64,000 bases of DNA, taken from assembly GCF_964273065.1 (NCBI RefSeq), contig NZ_OZ186815.1, positions 1-64,000 on the forward strand, read 5' to 3'. Positions 24,723 through 33,639 of the stretch are shown here, in pieces. The stretch is from Nocardiopsis dassonvillei_B. GTDB lineage: Bacteria; Actinomycetota; Actinomycetes; Streptosporangiales; Streptosporangiaceae. The notes under the pieces were generated by a model. That model was not told the DNA's origin. It did no database searches and saw only the letters and a list, made by a program, of their open reading frames with translations. The translations under genes were made by a program, and so were the position numbers. Within the stretch, counting starts at the first letter, position 1. Each line of letters starts with the position of its first letter.

Positions 24723-26861
24723 CTATGCATCTCCAGGCTTCGACTCTTCTTCTGCTGGCATGGAGTTCTGGAACTGTGTGCGAACATCCCTCAACCGGCG
24801 GCCGTCCGCCACGGACCAGAAGTACCACCCGTTCGTCGCCCTCTTGCGCAATGCGCGTCCGGCGGCCGACGGTGACGTGTAGCGCTTGCCGGCCAGCTCG
24901 ATGGCCCCGTCGGCGGTCAGGGTGGCTTCCCTGCCCTTGAAGTCCCGGTGCGTTGCCAGCAGCTTGTCACCAGGCGCGAGAAGCCCTGCCTCGATGAGGT
25001 GCTTCAACTCGACCCAGTCACCAGCCTTGGTCTGCGGGTCGATCACCTTGCCGTGATGGCCCTCCGGGACCGGCCACACCTGCAGGATCCGATCGATCAG
25101 CTCCGTTGTCCGCTCGTCGATCAGCTCCTCGTCCCAGGCATGGTGTTCGGTTCGCTTGATCACCCGTCCCGTGAGCGTGATCGTGTTGTGGTCCATCAGC
25201 GCCGACCGCTTCGCCGACCACGCTCCGTTGGACACTTTCGCGTTGAGCTTCTGTGTCAGGAGCGTCAGGTTGCCCAGGCGGTGGACACGCGACTGCCGCT
25301 CCTCGATGTCCTCCGGCTCCTGTACGGCCCAGGTGTCACGCCACTTTCGCGGAAGCAGGTGCTCGATCGGGTAACCCATCCGTTCGATCTGCGGCTGGCC
25401 TGTCTCCGCCCGGTAGAGGTCCTCCACCGCTTCGAGGATCATGCGGAGCCGTCCCCGTGGGAACCGTGAGTATGCGGACTCCGTGGTGAGTGTTGCACGG
25501 ACTTCCTCATCACCGGGCCAATAGGTGCTCGTGACGTTCAGCCGGGCAAGGTGCCCGGTGATGCGTTCCACGAGTTCGTCGGCGGGTACGGTGGAGTTCG
25601 CGGTGATGAGGTCGGCGACGATGCGCCCCAGATCGCTGCCGGACAGACGAAGCAGCTGACGGCGGACGACCCAGCTCTCGGCCACCCGGATGATCTGGTC
25701 GACGGACTCCCGCGGGAGGTCGCGGTCCGGCTCGTGCAACCAGATGAGCAGCGGCTTGAGCACCTCGACGCCGCCGGCCTGCATTCGGTACACCGCCATC
25801 TCGGCGGAGCCGAGGCTTCCCCCGGGACGGGCTGCGGCTTCTGTCCAGGCCTCGTATTGCTGTGCCTGCTGCTTGATCTCAGGCAGCAGGCCGGTCATCT
25901 TGTGCCCGGATTCGAGCTCCACATAGGACTTGAACCGGTTGAACGTCGCCTGCGGGCTGATCTCCTCGCCGGTGCGCGATACGAGCCACTGGTTGAGGAA
26001 CAGCGAGCTGCGGCTGATGAGGTTGCGCCCGACGCTGACCTCCTTCGTCCAGAACTTGGTCTCGAAGGGCCAGTCCTCCCGGTAGGCCTTCTTCGTGTCT
26101 GCGCCTTCGGCTTCAAGCCGCTGGAATACGAAGTTGCGCACGAGGTCGGCCGCGGTGAGCGGGGTGCCGCGAGCGTTGAGTGTCTCGAAGATCTCCTGGG
26201 AATTTTCCGAGGCCTCCAACTCGATGGAGACCAGCTGAAGGCCGTCCAGCAGTACGTCGGTGAGCTTCTTGGCCTTAACGGTGTACTCGTCCGACTCGGG
26301 TGGGCCGAGCCACTGTTCGACGACCGTCGAGAAGTAGGCATGTGCGGCGACGATCTGGGAGTCCGAGTGGGCCAGATCGGTGTGGTCGACCGGCGGCTCA
26401 GCCGACATCACTTCGTCGAACGCCGCCTGGTCCTTGTTGAGGTGGCGCACCTTCAGCTGGATGTCGCCGTCTTCGACGTAGACATCGTCGTTGTGCGTGA
26501 GACGTTCGAGCTGACCAGCGAGCCGCTCGTTGCCCGACTGTGTCAGGAGCGCGCACGTGGCGTCCGCGAAGATCTGCAAGGTCGTCAGCCGCTGTTGGCC
26601 GTCGATCACATTCCACGTCGTCAGCCGCTTGCTCTGAGCTTCCTGGGACTGGATGACCACCGCGCCGAGGAAGTGAGTGGCGTTCAGATGGGGCTCTTCG
26701 ATCCGGAGTTCGGTGATGCGCCGGATGTCCTTCCACAGCGGCTCCCACTGCTCGTCCTCCTTCCAGACGTAGGGACGTTGGAACAGCGGGATCACGAAAT
26801 GCTGCGGCAGGTTGAACAGTTGCAGCGGCGTCCGTTTGAAGGTTTCCACGCCTCCCATCAT
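24723..26861 (-). CDS. GmrSD-like type IV restriction protein (DUF262 + DUF1524 + RAMA)
   Basis: A protein of about 712 residues. The N-terminal DUF262 (GmrS-like, ParB-fold NTPase) has VIPLFQRPYVWKEDEQWEPLW and NVIDGQQRLTTLQIF with its DGQQR motif. A long helical middle follows. The DUF1524 HNH-like nuclease (GmrD-like) has YPIEHLLPRKWRDTW and HRLGNLTLLTQKLNAKVSN. The C-terminal RAMA-type domain has LKHLIEAGLLAPGDKLL and YTSPSAAGRALRKRATNGW. GmrSD enzymes cut modified phage DNA, and RAMA domains are thought to read adenine methylation. The start is one of two adjacent ATGs (26861 or 26858). It is the only cargo of a module bounded by attachment repeats. Confidence 0.88.
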   Translation of the reverse strand: MMGGVETFKRTPLQLFNLPQHFVIPLFQRPYVWKEDEQWEPLWKDIRRITELRIEEPHLNATHFLGAVVIQSQEAQSKRLTTWNVIDGQQRLTTLQIFADATCALLTQSGNERLAGQLERLTHNDDVYVEDGDIQLKVRHLNKDQAAFDEVMSAEPPVDHTDLAHSDSQIVAAHAYFSTVVEQWLGPPESDEYTVKAKKLTDVLLDGLQLVSIELEASENSQEIFETLNARGTPLTAADLVRNFVFQRLEAEGADTKKAYREDWPFETKFWTKEVSVGRNLISRSSLFLNQWLVSRTGEEISPQATFNRFKSYVELESGHKMTGLLPEIKQQAQQYEAWTEAAARPGGSLGSAEMAVYRMQAGGVEVLKPLLIWLHEPDRDLPRESVDQIIRVAESWVVRRQLLRLSGSDLGRIVADLITANSTVPADELVERITGHLARLNVTSTYWPGDEEVRATLTTESAYSRFPRGRLRMILEAVEDLYRAETGQPQIERMGYPIEHLLPRKWRDTWAVQEPEDIEERQSRVHRLGNLTLLTQKLNAKVSNGAWSAKRSALMDHNTITLTGRVIKRTEHHAWDEELIDERTTELIDRILQVWPVPEGHHGKVIDPQTKAGDWVELKHLIEAGLLAPGDKLLATHRDFKGREATLTADGAIELAGKRYTSPSAAGRALRKRATNGWYFWSVADGRRLRDVRTQFQNSMPAEEESKPGDA

Positions 26862-26927
26862 TCCGCACCCGCCCGACAATTTGGGCCGAAGCCTCCCGGG
26901 CACATCGAAGTGTGGGGTGGTGTGTTG

Positions 26928-27104
26928 GCCCATGTCTGGGGTGCGGAGCAGACCTGGGGGAGCGTAGTCAGGGAAGCGGCTGAAAGGACTGCGTGGCTGG
27001 TACTGCGCGATTCCGGGAGGGCCCGTCGGTGTGCACAGGGAGACGTCTACGTCGGGGTTTGGGCCCAGCTTGGACCCATCAGTGCGACGGCTCCTCTGTG
27101 GTGA
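26928..27104 (+). pseudogene. Integrase C-terminal remnant
   Basis: In frame, VVREAAERTAWLVLRDSGRARR (split here by the GSVV junction) matches the end of the intact integrase (VAREAAERTAWLVLRDAGKVRR). Everything before it is lost. It lies immediately before attachment repeat 3, the same geometry as the intact integrase with copy 2. Confidence 0.7.
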
Positions 27105-27132
27105 GGCTGTAGACCCTCGGTTGACCTGGTGT

Positions 27133-27177
27133 TTTGTTGCGTACCCGGCAAGGTCCGAACCTGCGACTATCGGTTAG
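27133..27177 (-). repeat. tRNA-Arg 3'-half: decayed attachment-site repeat, copy 3
   Basis: Recognisable but mutated: GTTGCGTACCCGGCAAGGTC on the plus strand, then CGAACCTGCGACTATCGGTTAGAAG split over the core. The T-loop and acceptor pairings are broken by several changes, so this junction is older than copies 1, 2 and 4. Confidence 0.6.
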
Positions 27178-27377
27178 AAGCACGGAACTGTGGAGCATAA
27201 ACGGAGTGCAAACAGGCGGTGGGCGGCGTTTGACAGTACCTCGTTCAGCCGTTGATTTGACTGCCTGTCCGGAAACCTCAGGGCACCTCCCCAGGCAGCG
27301 GAGCATAAGCGCAGGTTTTCTTCGCTCTGAAGGTGCGGCTTCCAGTTCGCTAGTGACTCGGCATGTCCTTCCCCGAG

Positions 27378-30300
27378 TCAGTCTCCTTCGGGGTTGCCCA
27401 ATTCTTTGACCCACTCCAGCACTCGACGCGATTGATCCCACTCGTCTTGATGGACCGCGGGCCTAGCTTTCGCGAGAGCACTTCTGATCTTGATGGCTTC
27501 CGTGATGACCTTAAGAGCTTCTTTAATTTTCCCTAACTTTCCCAGATGGATGGCTTGGTTGTTCAGAGACCCTGCGAGGTCGGGGAGGTAGGCGTCGGGA
27601 TGTTGTTCAGCCAGTTTCCGGCGGATGTCAACGGCTTCGGTGATGGAGTCCAAGGCTTCCTTCTCCCGACTCAGGTGCCCCAGGCAAACAGTTTGGTTGT
27701 TCAGGGACCCTGCGAGGCCAGGGAAGTAGGCGTCGGGTCGCTGTTCGGCCAGGGCGCTATAGTGGTGGACGGCTTGGGTGATAGCCTCCAGGGCCTCTTC
27801 GTAACGCCCCAGGTCCCGCAGACGGATGGCTTGGTTACTTAGGGATCCCGCAAGGCCGGGGAGGTGGGCATCGGGTCGTTGTTCAGCCAGTTTCCGGCGG
27901 ATGTCAACGGCTTCGGTGATGGAGTTTAAGGCTTCTTCGCGCCGCCCCAGATCCCCCAGTCGGATGGCTTGATTGTTCAGGGAAATTGCGAGGTGGGGCA
28001 TGTAGGTGTCGGGTCGTTGTTCGGCCAGGGTGCGGTAGTGGTGGACGGTTTGGGTGATGGGCTCCAGGGCTTCTTCGAGACGCCCTAGATCTCCCATTTG
28101 GATGGCTTGGTTGTTCAGGGCCATGGCGAGGCCGGGGAGATGGTTGCCAGGGTGTTTTTCGGCCAGTTTCCGGTGGATGTGGACGGCCTGGGTAGTGGCG
28201 TCTAAGGCTTCTTCGTGCCGCCTGAGCTCTCCCAGATGACCAGCTTGGTTGTTCAGGGCCACAGCAAGATAGGGGAGGTAAGCATTGGGCTGTTGTTCGG
28301 CCAGGGTGCGGTAGTGGTGGACGGTTTGGGTGATGGGCTCCAGGGCTTCTTCAAGACGTCCAAGATCCCTCAGCTGGATGGCTTGGTTGTTCAGGGCCAT
28401 GGCGAGGTCAGGGAGGTGGGCGTCAGGTCGTTGTTCGGTTAGTTTCTGGCGGATGTGGACGGCTTGCGTGATGGCGTCGAGAGCCTCTTCGTGCCGCCCA
28501 AGATCCCTCAGCTGGACGGCTTGGTTGTTCAGGGATCCGGCGAGGCCGGGGAGGTGATTGTCGGGGTGTTGTTCGGCCAGGGCTCGGTAGTGGTGGACGG
28601 CTTGGCTGATGGCTCCTAGCGCCTCTTCGTGCCGCCCTAGATCTCGTAGACGGGCGGCTTGGTTGGTTGTGGCCATAGCGAGGGCAGAGAGGTGGGTGTT
28701 GGGGTGTTGTTCGGCTAGGGCTCGGTAGTGGTGGATGGCTTGGGTAATGGCTTCCAGGGCTTCTTCATACCGACCCCAGTGACCCAGGTGGATGGCCTGG
28801 TTGCTCAGAGCCATAGCGAAGTCGGGAAGGTGAGTGCCTGAGCGCTGTTTAGCCAATGCATGGTGGAGACGGACGGCCTCAGTGCTGGCATCCAAGCCCG
28901 CTTCGTGAAACCCCAGACTTCCGAGGCGGACAGCTTGATTGTTCAGGGCAATAGCAAGACGGGGCAGGTAGGTATCGGGGCGTTGTTCGGCCAGAGCACG
29001 GAGGATCTCGACCACCCGATCGACCAGCTGGCCAGTCCAAGCGGCCAGCCTCTGGCTGAAGTGCGGGAGCGCGTCCTGAAAGCCCATCAGGACATCCAGA
29101 GAAGCCTCAGGGCTGACTGTGGCTTGCTCCAAGGCCCGGACGAGCGGGGCGGGGTTTTCCGTGTGAGTGGCGACTTCGATGACCGCTGTCCCCAGCACCT
29201 GGATATGGCGCTCGCACAACTCGGTGAGGTGTTCAGCCAGGGCCGTGGCGAAAGCAGGATGTGTGGCCGCACGTGCGTAGAGAGCTACGAGCCGCTCGGC
29301 GTCCGCCGCACGGATGCTGTCGAGGAAGGGATCGAAGAGAGCGGGGTTGCGTAGAAGTTGCTGGCCGAGGAAGTACTCCAGGAGCCGGTCCGGCTGTACC
29401 CGGCCCCACAGCACTCCTTCGCCCTCCTTGTCTTGGGGATACAGGTCGATGATCCAGCGGCGGACCTGCTGTTTGAGAGCGGTGGTCTGGCCTCTTAAGG
29501 AGGCGACGTTTCCCACGAGCGCATCCGCAGCCCCGGTAGAGCCTGTGGTCAGGGTGAACGCTGCGGCCAGCACGTCGCGCAGGGGCTGTTCCAGTTCCGG
29601 TGCGCTCAGCCCTCGGGCGGCGGCGGTGTGGCTCCAGTACCGATACTCGTGGGCCAACACCCTGCCCTCCACCGCGGTGTCAGGGGTGACGCTGGTGGAG
29701 GGCTGGGTGGCGTCCAGAAGGTCGGCCAGGGCGCGCATGTGCACGCTCAGGACCGTGCTCCACTCTGTCCCGGACAGGTTCGGGTCCGGAAGGTCGGCTG
29801 CAACCTGGTGCCAGTCGGCTTCGACCGGGGTGCGAACAGAGGGTAGTGCCTGGGCCAGGTGGGTCAGGGCGGTGCGGTACTCGTGTTGACGGTTGACCAT
29901 GAGGGGGGCCAGCGGTGGCAGCGGAAGGCGTTGGGTGACATCGGCCAGGAGGTGGTTGGTGTCGGTATTGACCTGTTCCCACCACTCACTCACGGTACGT
30001 GTCAAGAGGAGCAGTCGGATGGGCACACTTCCCGGAGGGCGGTCGCACAGCTTGAGAAGACGGGTCAGCTGTGCGGTGCGGCTTTCGGCGTAGTCCACTA
30101 CCAGCAGCAGGGGAACGGCCACGTCCTTGACCGGCGTCAACTCCTCGGCCGTGGCCTTGCCCGTGACCCACACGGTCGCCCACCGCCGCTGGCGGTTGGG
30201 CTGAGAGAGCCGCTTGGTGAGCTCGTAGGCCAGCCGGGTCTTGCCCTGCCCGCCCGGGCCGTGTACCACAACCGCCGCGACCGGCTCATCGTCAACACAC

Positions 30301-31073
30301 CAGTCCAGGAGGGTGTGAATGAGTTCGTCGCGACCGTGAAAGGCGACCACCTGACGGTGGGCTTCCAGCAGCGAAGCCGGTGAGAGCCGGCGCGACAAGA
30401 AACCGGCTCTGTGGTCCAGGTGGGCGAGTTCGACCGGTTCCAATACCTGGGACACACCGTGGTCTTCGAGGACGGTGCGGAAGGTGGGGTCGTGGTGCAG
30501 CACGTAAGCGGGCACGGCCTCCAGTGCCGCGTGGTCTCGGTGAGCGGGATCGGTGGCGATCACCCCCACCAGCAGGTCCTCGCACATCAGGGCGGCTCCG
30601 GACAGGCCTCCCCAGGGGGAGCCCTCCTCGTCCCAGTGGGGTGGGTGGCTGGTGATGTCCATGGCGTACCGGTCACCGATCATGCGGGTACCGGGGTTGA
30701 TCGTCCCCAAGAGCTGGGCTGTCTCGACGTGACGTCCTTCGCGTTGGACCAGGTTGGGATATCCCCAGGTGCGACATGGCGTTCCTGGCCGGTCGGTGAC
30801 CAGGCGCCCCCACTGCATCCAGACCGGCTGAGCGGGCCAGACGGGGTCAGTGATTTCCACCAAGGCGGCGTCGTCACGACCATGCGGGGTGCCCCGCCAC
30901 ACCACCCGTCCTGTGTACACGTGCTCGTCGGTGGCGGTGAAGAACGACACCTCCTCACCACCGGGTTCGGGAACCACGTGGGCGGAGGTCAGCACCAGGC
31001 GGGGCGCGATCAGGCACCCTGATCCGGTTCCAGTGGGGCTGGTGATGCGGGCAATGCGCGCAGCCGCAGGCAT
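27378..31073 (-). CDS. Trypsin-like protease / STAND NTPase / TPR protein
   Basis: About 1231 residues. A trypsin-like domain (1-190) has the catalytic His in LVLTSAHVV, Asp in GRDDAALVEI and Ser in WGGLSGAALM. A STAND-type NTPase follows, with the P-loop VVHGPGGQGKTRLAYELTKR and Walker B VPLLLVVDYAES. The C-terminus has eleven repeats of 46 residues (NNQA...DLGR.EEAL...ITQAV), TPR-like. Proteins of this build are proposed counter-invader effectors in which the repeats sense and the protease acts. ATG 31073 (AGGAAG upstream) is preferred over TTG 31133, which overlaps the Trypco2 stop. Either way the two genes are one operon. Confidence 0.85.
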   Translation of the reverse strand: MPAAARIARITSPTGTGSGCLIAPRLVLTSAHVVPEPGGEEVSFFTATDEHVYTGRVVWRGTPHGRDDAALVEITDPVWPAQPVWMQWGRLVTDRPGTPCRTWGYPNLVQREGRHVETAQLLGTINPGTRMIGDRYAMDITSHPPHWDEEGSPWGGLSGAALMCEDLLVGVIATDPAHRDHAALEAVPAYVLHHDPTFRTVLEDHGVSQVLEPVELAHLDHRAGFLSRRLSPASLLEAHRQVVAFHGRDELIHTLLDWCVDDEPVAAVVVHGPGGQGKTRLAYELTKRLSQPNRQRRWATVWVTGKATAEELTPVKDVAVPLLLVVDYAESRTAQLTRLLKLCDRPPGSVPIRLLLLTRTVSEWWEQVNTDTNHLLADVTQRLPLPPLAPLMVNRQHEYRTALTHLAQALPSVRTPVEADWHQVAADLPDPNLSGTEWSTVLSVHMRALADLLDATQPSTSVTPDTAVEGRVLAHEYRYWSHTAAARGLSAPELEQPLRDVLAAAFTLTTGSTGAADALVGNVASLRGQTTALKQQVRRWIIDLYPQDKEGEGVLWGRVQPDRLLEYFLGQQLLRNPALFDPFLDSIRAADAERLVALYARAATHPAFATALAEHLTELCERHIQVLGTAVIEVATHTENPAPLVRALEQATVSPEASLDVLMGFQDALPHFSQRLAAWTGQLVDRVVEILRALAEQRPDTYLPRLAIALNNQAVRLGSLGFHEAGLDASTEAVRLHHALAKQRSGTHLPDFAMALSNQAIHLGHWGRYEEALEAITQAIHHYRALAEQHPNTHLSALAMATTNQAARLRDLGRHEEALGAISQAVHHYRALAEQHPDNHLPGLAGSLNNQAVQLRDLGRHEEALDAITQAVHIRQKLTEQRPDAHLPDLAMALNNQAIQLRDLGRLEEALEPITQTVHHYRTLAEQQPNAYLPYLAVALNNQAGHLGELRRHEEALDATTQAVHIHRKLAEKHPGNHLPGLAMALNNQAIQMGDLGRLEEALEPITQTVHHYRTLAEQRPDTYMPHLAISLNNQAIRLGDLGRREEALNSITEAVDIRRKLAEQRPDAHLPGLAGSLSNQAIRLRDLGRYEEALEAITQAVHHYSALAEQRPDAYFPGLAGSLNNQTVCLGHLSREKEALDSITEAVDIRRKLAEQHPDAYLPDLAGSLNNQAIHLGKLGKIKEALKVITEAIKIRSALAKARPAVHQDEWDQSRRVLEWVKELGNPEGD
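27540..29010. repeat. Eleven tandem 138-bp coding repeats
   Basis: The TPR part of the protease-STAND protein is built from 138-bp units that are still very similar at DNA level. For example TCGGCCAGGGTGCGGTAGTG recurs exactly 276 bp apart, at 28021 and 28297. Alternating unit types (HYRxLAEQ and IRRKLAEQ) suggest expansion as pairs. Copy number could change by recombination. Confidence 0.75.
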
Positions 31074-31129
31074 CGGCACTTCCTGAACGGGCGGGGGTTT
31101 AACACGAGCAGATAGTGAGAGTGGGCTGG

Positions 31130-31468
31130 TCAACGTCCGATGTGTCCGGACCGGCCACCGGGGCCGGTGTTCTGGTGAGTGCTGTTGATGGACACGTCGC
31201 CGTTGGGGCTGGACTTGCTGCGGGGAGTGAGGGTGAAGGACACGCGGTGGGTACGGGTACGACCCGCACTGCCTTCGACTTCACCGGAGGCGATCCATGC
31301 GGCGATCTTGCCCTTGGCCTTGGCATCAGCGCGGAACGCGACCTCGAACTCCATCCCGATCGGTCCGAGGTCGAAGGTGATGTCGGAGCTTTGGGCTTCG
31401 GCTTCCTCGACGGCCTCGGTAAGTTCCTCGCGCAACGTTCGGATGGCATCAGTCAGACGTAGTTCCAC
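31130..31468 (-). CDS. Trypsin-co-occurring domain (Trypco2) protein
   Basis: A 112-residue protein. A helical N-terminus (MELRLTDAIRTLREELTEAV) is followed by a beta-rich part (ITFDLGPIGMEFEVAFRADA) and a strand pair with HRVSFTLTPR: the Trypco2 pattern, a small domain found next to trypsin-like conflict proteins. Its stop overlaps the TTG that opens the protease-STAND frame, so the two are co-translated. It probably binds or restrains the protease partner, or acts as the recognition subunit; the sequence does not decide which. Confidence 0.75.
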   Translation of the reverse strand: MELRLTDAIRTLREELTEAVEEAEAQSSDITFDLGPIGMEFEVAFRADAKAKGKIAAWIASGEVEGSAGRTRTHRVSFTLTPRSKSSPNGDVSINSTHQNTGPGGRSGHIGR

Positions 31469-31821
31469 ACTGGTCTCCTCGCACAGGGGACGGGGGTAAA
31501 AGGGTGCAGCTCTACGGTTGCAGAAAGCACGCTGTGGAGTGGGGTGTATGCGGTGTTGGCCGTTTCCGGCCAGCCCTCACAGGTTGCAGCTCATCCGTCC
31601 TTACGGGCGTAGGGGAAGGGTGCTTTGTATCGAGTGTGATGGAGGCTCGGGGGTGTCGGGATTGCCTCCCGCCACCTGCGATACCAGAGCCATGTAGTGA
31701 TGTTCAGATGTCAGAAGGGTGACGACAGGGGCCTTCCATGGGGCGGTTACATTCCCGGACATGGGCGACACTTGCTGAGCTGCACGGATTTTCGGTCAGG
31801 CTGGACCCATGGGCCGCGATC
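31469..31821. other. Noncoding junction with integrase-flank debris
   Basis: No gene is seen. At 31626-31665 it repeats the sequence that precedes the intact integrase (GTGTGATGGAGGCTC, then a GGAGGC/GCCTCC hairpin), a buried end of another element. Confidence 0.5.
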
Positions 31822-31893
31822 ATGTCTGGATCCGTGTACAAGCAGTGTGGGTGCCGTACCACACGGGGTGCTGGTGGCTACGACGTCCGTGTT
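31822..31893 (+). pseudogene. Integrase N-terminal remnant
   Basis: ATG followed by SGSVYKQCGCR, matching the start of the intact integrase (SGSVFKRCGCR) and of pSAM2-type integrases in general. The similarity stops after about 20 codons and the rest of the gene is gone. It marks a fourth integrase, truncated at the other end from those at 26.9 and 40.3 kb. Confidence 0.6.
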
Positions 31894-31936
31894 TGAAGCA
31901 GAGACGAGTGTCCTCGCTCTACGCTAGGGTTTTCCC

Positions 31937-32887
31937 ATGAGTGCCCCCATAGTGGAATTCGTATACATCCTGGCCACTCCGAGCCTCCCCGGTGTGGTAA
32001 AAATCGGCTTCACCTCACGCCTTGTAGACGACCGGATGAACGATCTCAACACTGCGGTCCCTCAGGACTTCACCGCAATCCTCCGTCTGCCAACCCAGAA
32101 CGCCCATAGAGTAGAGAAGAAGGCACACGTTCTCCTCCAAGAGCACCGCATTCCAGGCAAGGAGTTCTTCTCGGTATCTCCCGAAAAGGCTTGTCAGGCA
32201 GTGCGAGATGCCGCTCGCGACGTTAACGGAATCCACTCATTCGCAGAGAATATAAACTACATTAAGGCATCTGATCGAATTTTCCTGCCTCTGACAAATA
32301 GAGACTACTTTGTATGGCTTCGCTATGAACATTTTTTTGACACAAGGCCATCTATATGCGACATTTGGCAGGCGCACAGTTCTGGCGATGTCCTAGAGTT
32401 GCACGGGGCAGACAGCATTGAGCAGGTGTCCGGGTTCAGCGATGACGACCCTGACGGCATCCTCGACCCTGTTCCTTACTTGGACCGCAAGCAGAATGCC
32501 CCGAACGGGCACATCATCGGACGAGAGAGGCTCATTGCCGGTGACCGCTTGCTGTGGCTATCCACCGACGAAGAAGGGGGCACCTGCGTATCGCGAATTT
32601 TTGAGATCAGCGACTATTGTCAAGTGGTCTGCCGCACCTGGACTCCTCAAGTCACCGTTGACGGTATCCTCCTACTCAACTTCATGGTGAGTCAACCTCC
32701 CGAAGCGACGCATAATGTGGTACGCGCAGCCCTGACACTTCCTGGCCCTCGATCATGGTCTATGGCTAATATGGACGAAAGTCTAAGGGATTCGGCTGGT
32801 ACAGACACTCCACCACCGGATTATTGGATCCCAAAGCTGCGGCAAGAAGAGCGACGAAGGCACCAGTATCCGGATGCGACCGTATAG
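31937..32887 (+). CDS. GIY-YIG (Mug113/T5orf172-type) protein with unknown C-terminal domain
   Basis: A 316-residue protein. Residues 1-95 form a GIY-YIG-like domain: VEFVYILATPSLPGVVKIGF, TSRLVDDRMNDLNTA, then HRVEKKAHVLLQEHRIPGKEFF. The remaining 220 residues are unrecognised and contain a WLRYEHFFDTRP segment and a basic end (RQEERRRHQYPD). Base composition is lower in GC than the neighbours, with ATA and AAA codons, which suggests recent acquisition. The gene is single on the plus strand and lies between two defence operons. It is probably a nuclease-like defence component by context, which is inference. Confidence 0.7.
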   Translation: MSAPIVEFVYILATPSLPGVVKIGFTSRLVDDRMNDLNTAVPQDFTAILRLPTQNAHRVEKKAHVLLQEHRIPGKEFFSVSPEKACQAVRDAARDVNGIHSFAENINYIKASDRIFLPLTNRDYFVWLRYEHFFDTRPSICDIWQAHSSGDVLELHGADSIEQVSGFSDDDPDGILDPVPYLDRKQNAPNGHIIGRERLIAGDRLLWLSTDEEGGTCVSRIFEISDYCQVVCRTWTPQVTVDGILLLNFMVSQPPEATHNVVRAALTLPGPRSWSMANMDESLRDSAGTDTPPPDYWIPKLRQEERRRHQYPDATV

Positions 32888-33009
32888 CCTTCACTGCAGA
32901 TTGTCCTCTCTGACGCAGACTCGGCGCAGCATCCGATGCTTCGGGAGTATTGGTTATCTCACCTGGTTTATGCGCCCATGGATAAGTAGATCAGGGCCCG
33001 AGCAGCACG

Positions 33010-33410
33010 ATGAGGTCCGGCGGCTGCCGCAGGTTACCGGGCCCCCATGCGCATGCTTCAGTCGTCTTTGTGGCGACTGCCGTCAGCCGTTGTCGGGCCC
33101 GGTCGAGTTGGCGCTGTTTCTCCTGCCCCAGGGCGTAGCTGGCCAGGGGTGCGCCTGTGTGCACGGTGGAGGTGGCCAGCCTCCCACACTTGGAACCGCA
33201 GTTGGTGTTGCAGAGCGTAGCGGCGCTGCTGGCTGAGGACGTGGGTGAGCGCGTGCCCGGCCTCGACCTGGAACGGGGTGGCAGTGTTATAGCCGAAGGA
33301 GTCCAGCGCGGTCCGGAACTCGTCCTGGATCGGTGCATGGTGGTCGTCGGCGCAGATCTTGCGCTGCGTGGCGGGGTAGTAGATGTCGTGCAGCTCCGAC
33401 ACGTCGGTGA
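33010..33410 (-). pseudogene. Truncated paralogue of the gene at 49270-50137
   Basis: The translation (QRKICADDHHAPIQDEF, FGYNTATPF, ALTHVLSQQRRYALQHQLRF) aligns with QRRICADDHRAPAEDEF and the following parts of the decayed gene at 49.3 kb. The N-terminal two thirds are missing and the end is frameshifted (continuing as GQEKQRQLDRARQRLTAV in another frame). The family is unknown to me. Confidence 0.65.
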
Positions 33411-33639
33411 TCAGGTGAGTCTTTATCTCTTCTCGCCCCGATCGACAGGATTCGGGGCCGTTATGTCCCCAGTTGCCCCTCCATTTCATCTAGTGCAATT
33501 TAAATTTTCCGCATTTCGATCTCGCTTTCTTTTTTAAGCTTTTTGATTCCGATGTTTTATGTTTCAAGTGTTGCTCGACTTTGAGTGGTGATTTTTGGGG
33601 GGTGATTATTTCTGTTGCGATCGCATGTTGTTCAGCGTT

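Noticed and set aside
25551..27104. A 517-codon plus-strand frame opposite the GmrSD-like gene
   Set aside because: It is an antisense shadow, except for its last part (from about 26928), which is a real integrase remnant and is listed as such.
27540..29010. A CRISPR array
   Set aside because: The repeats are 138 bp, contiguous and in frame, and they encode TPR-like units. There are no spacers and no cas genes.
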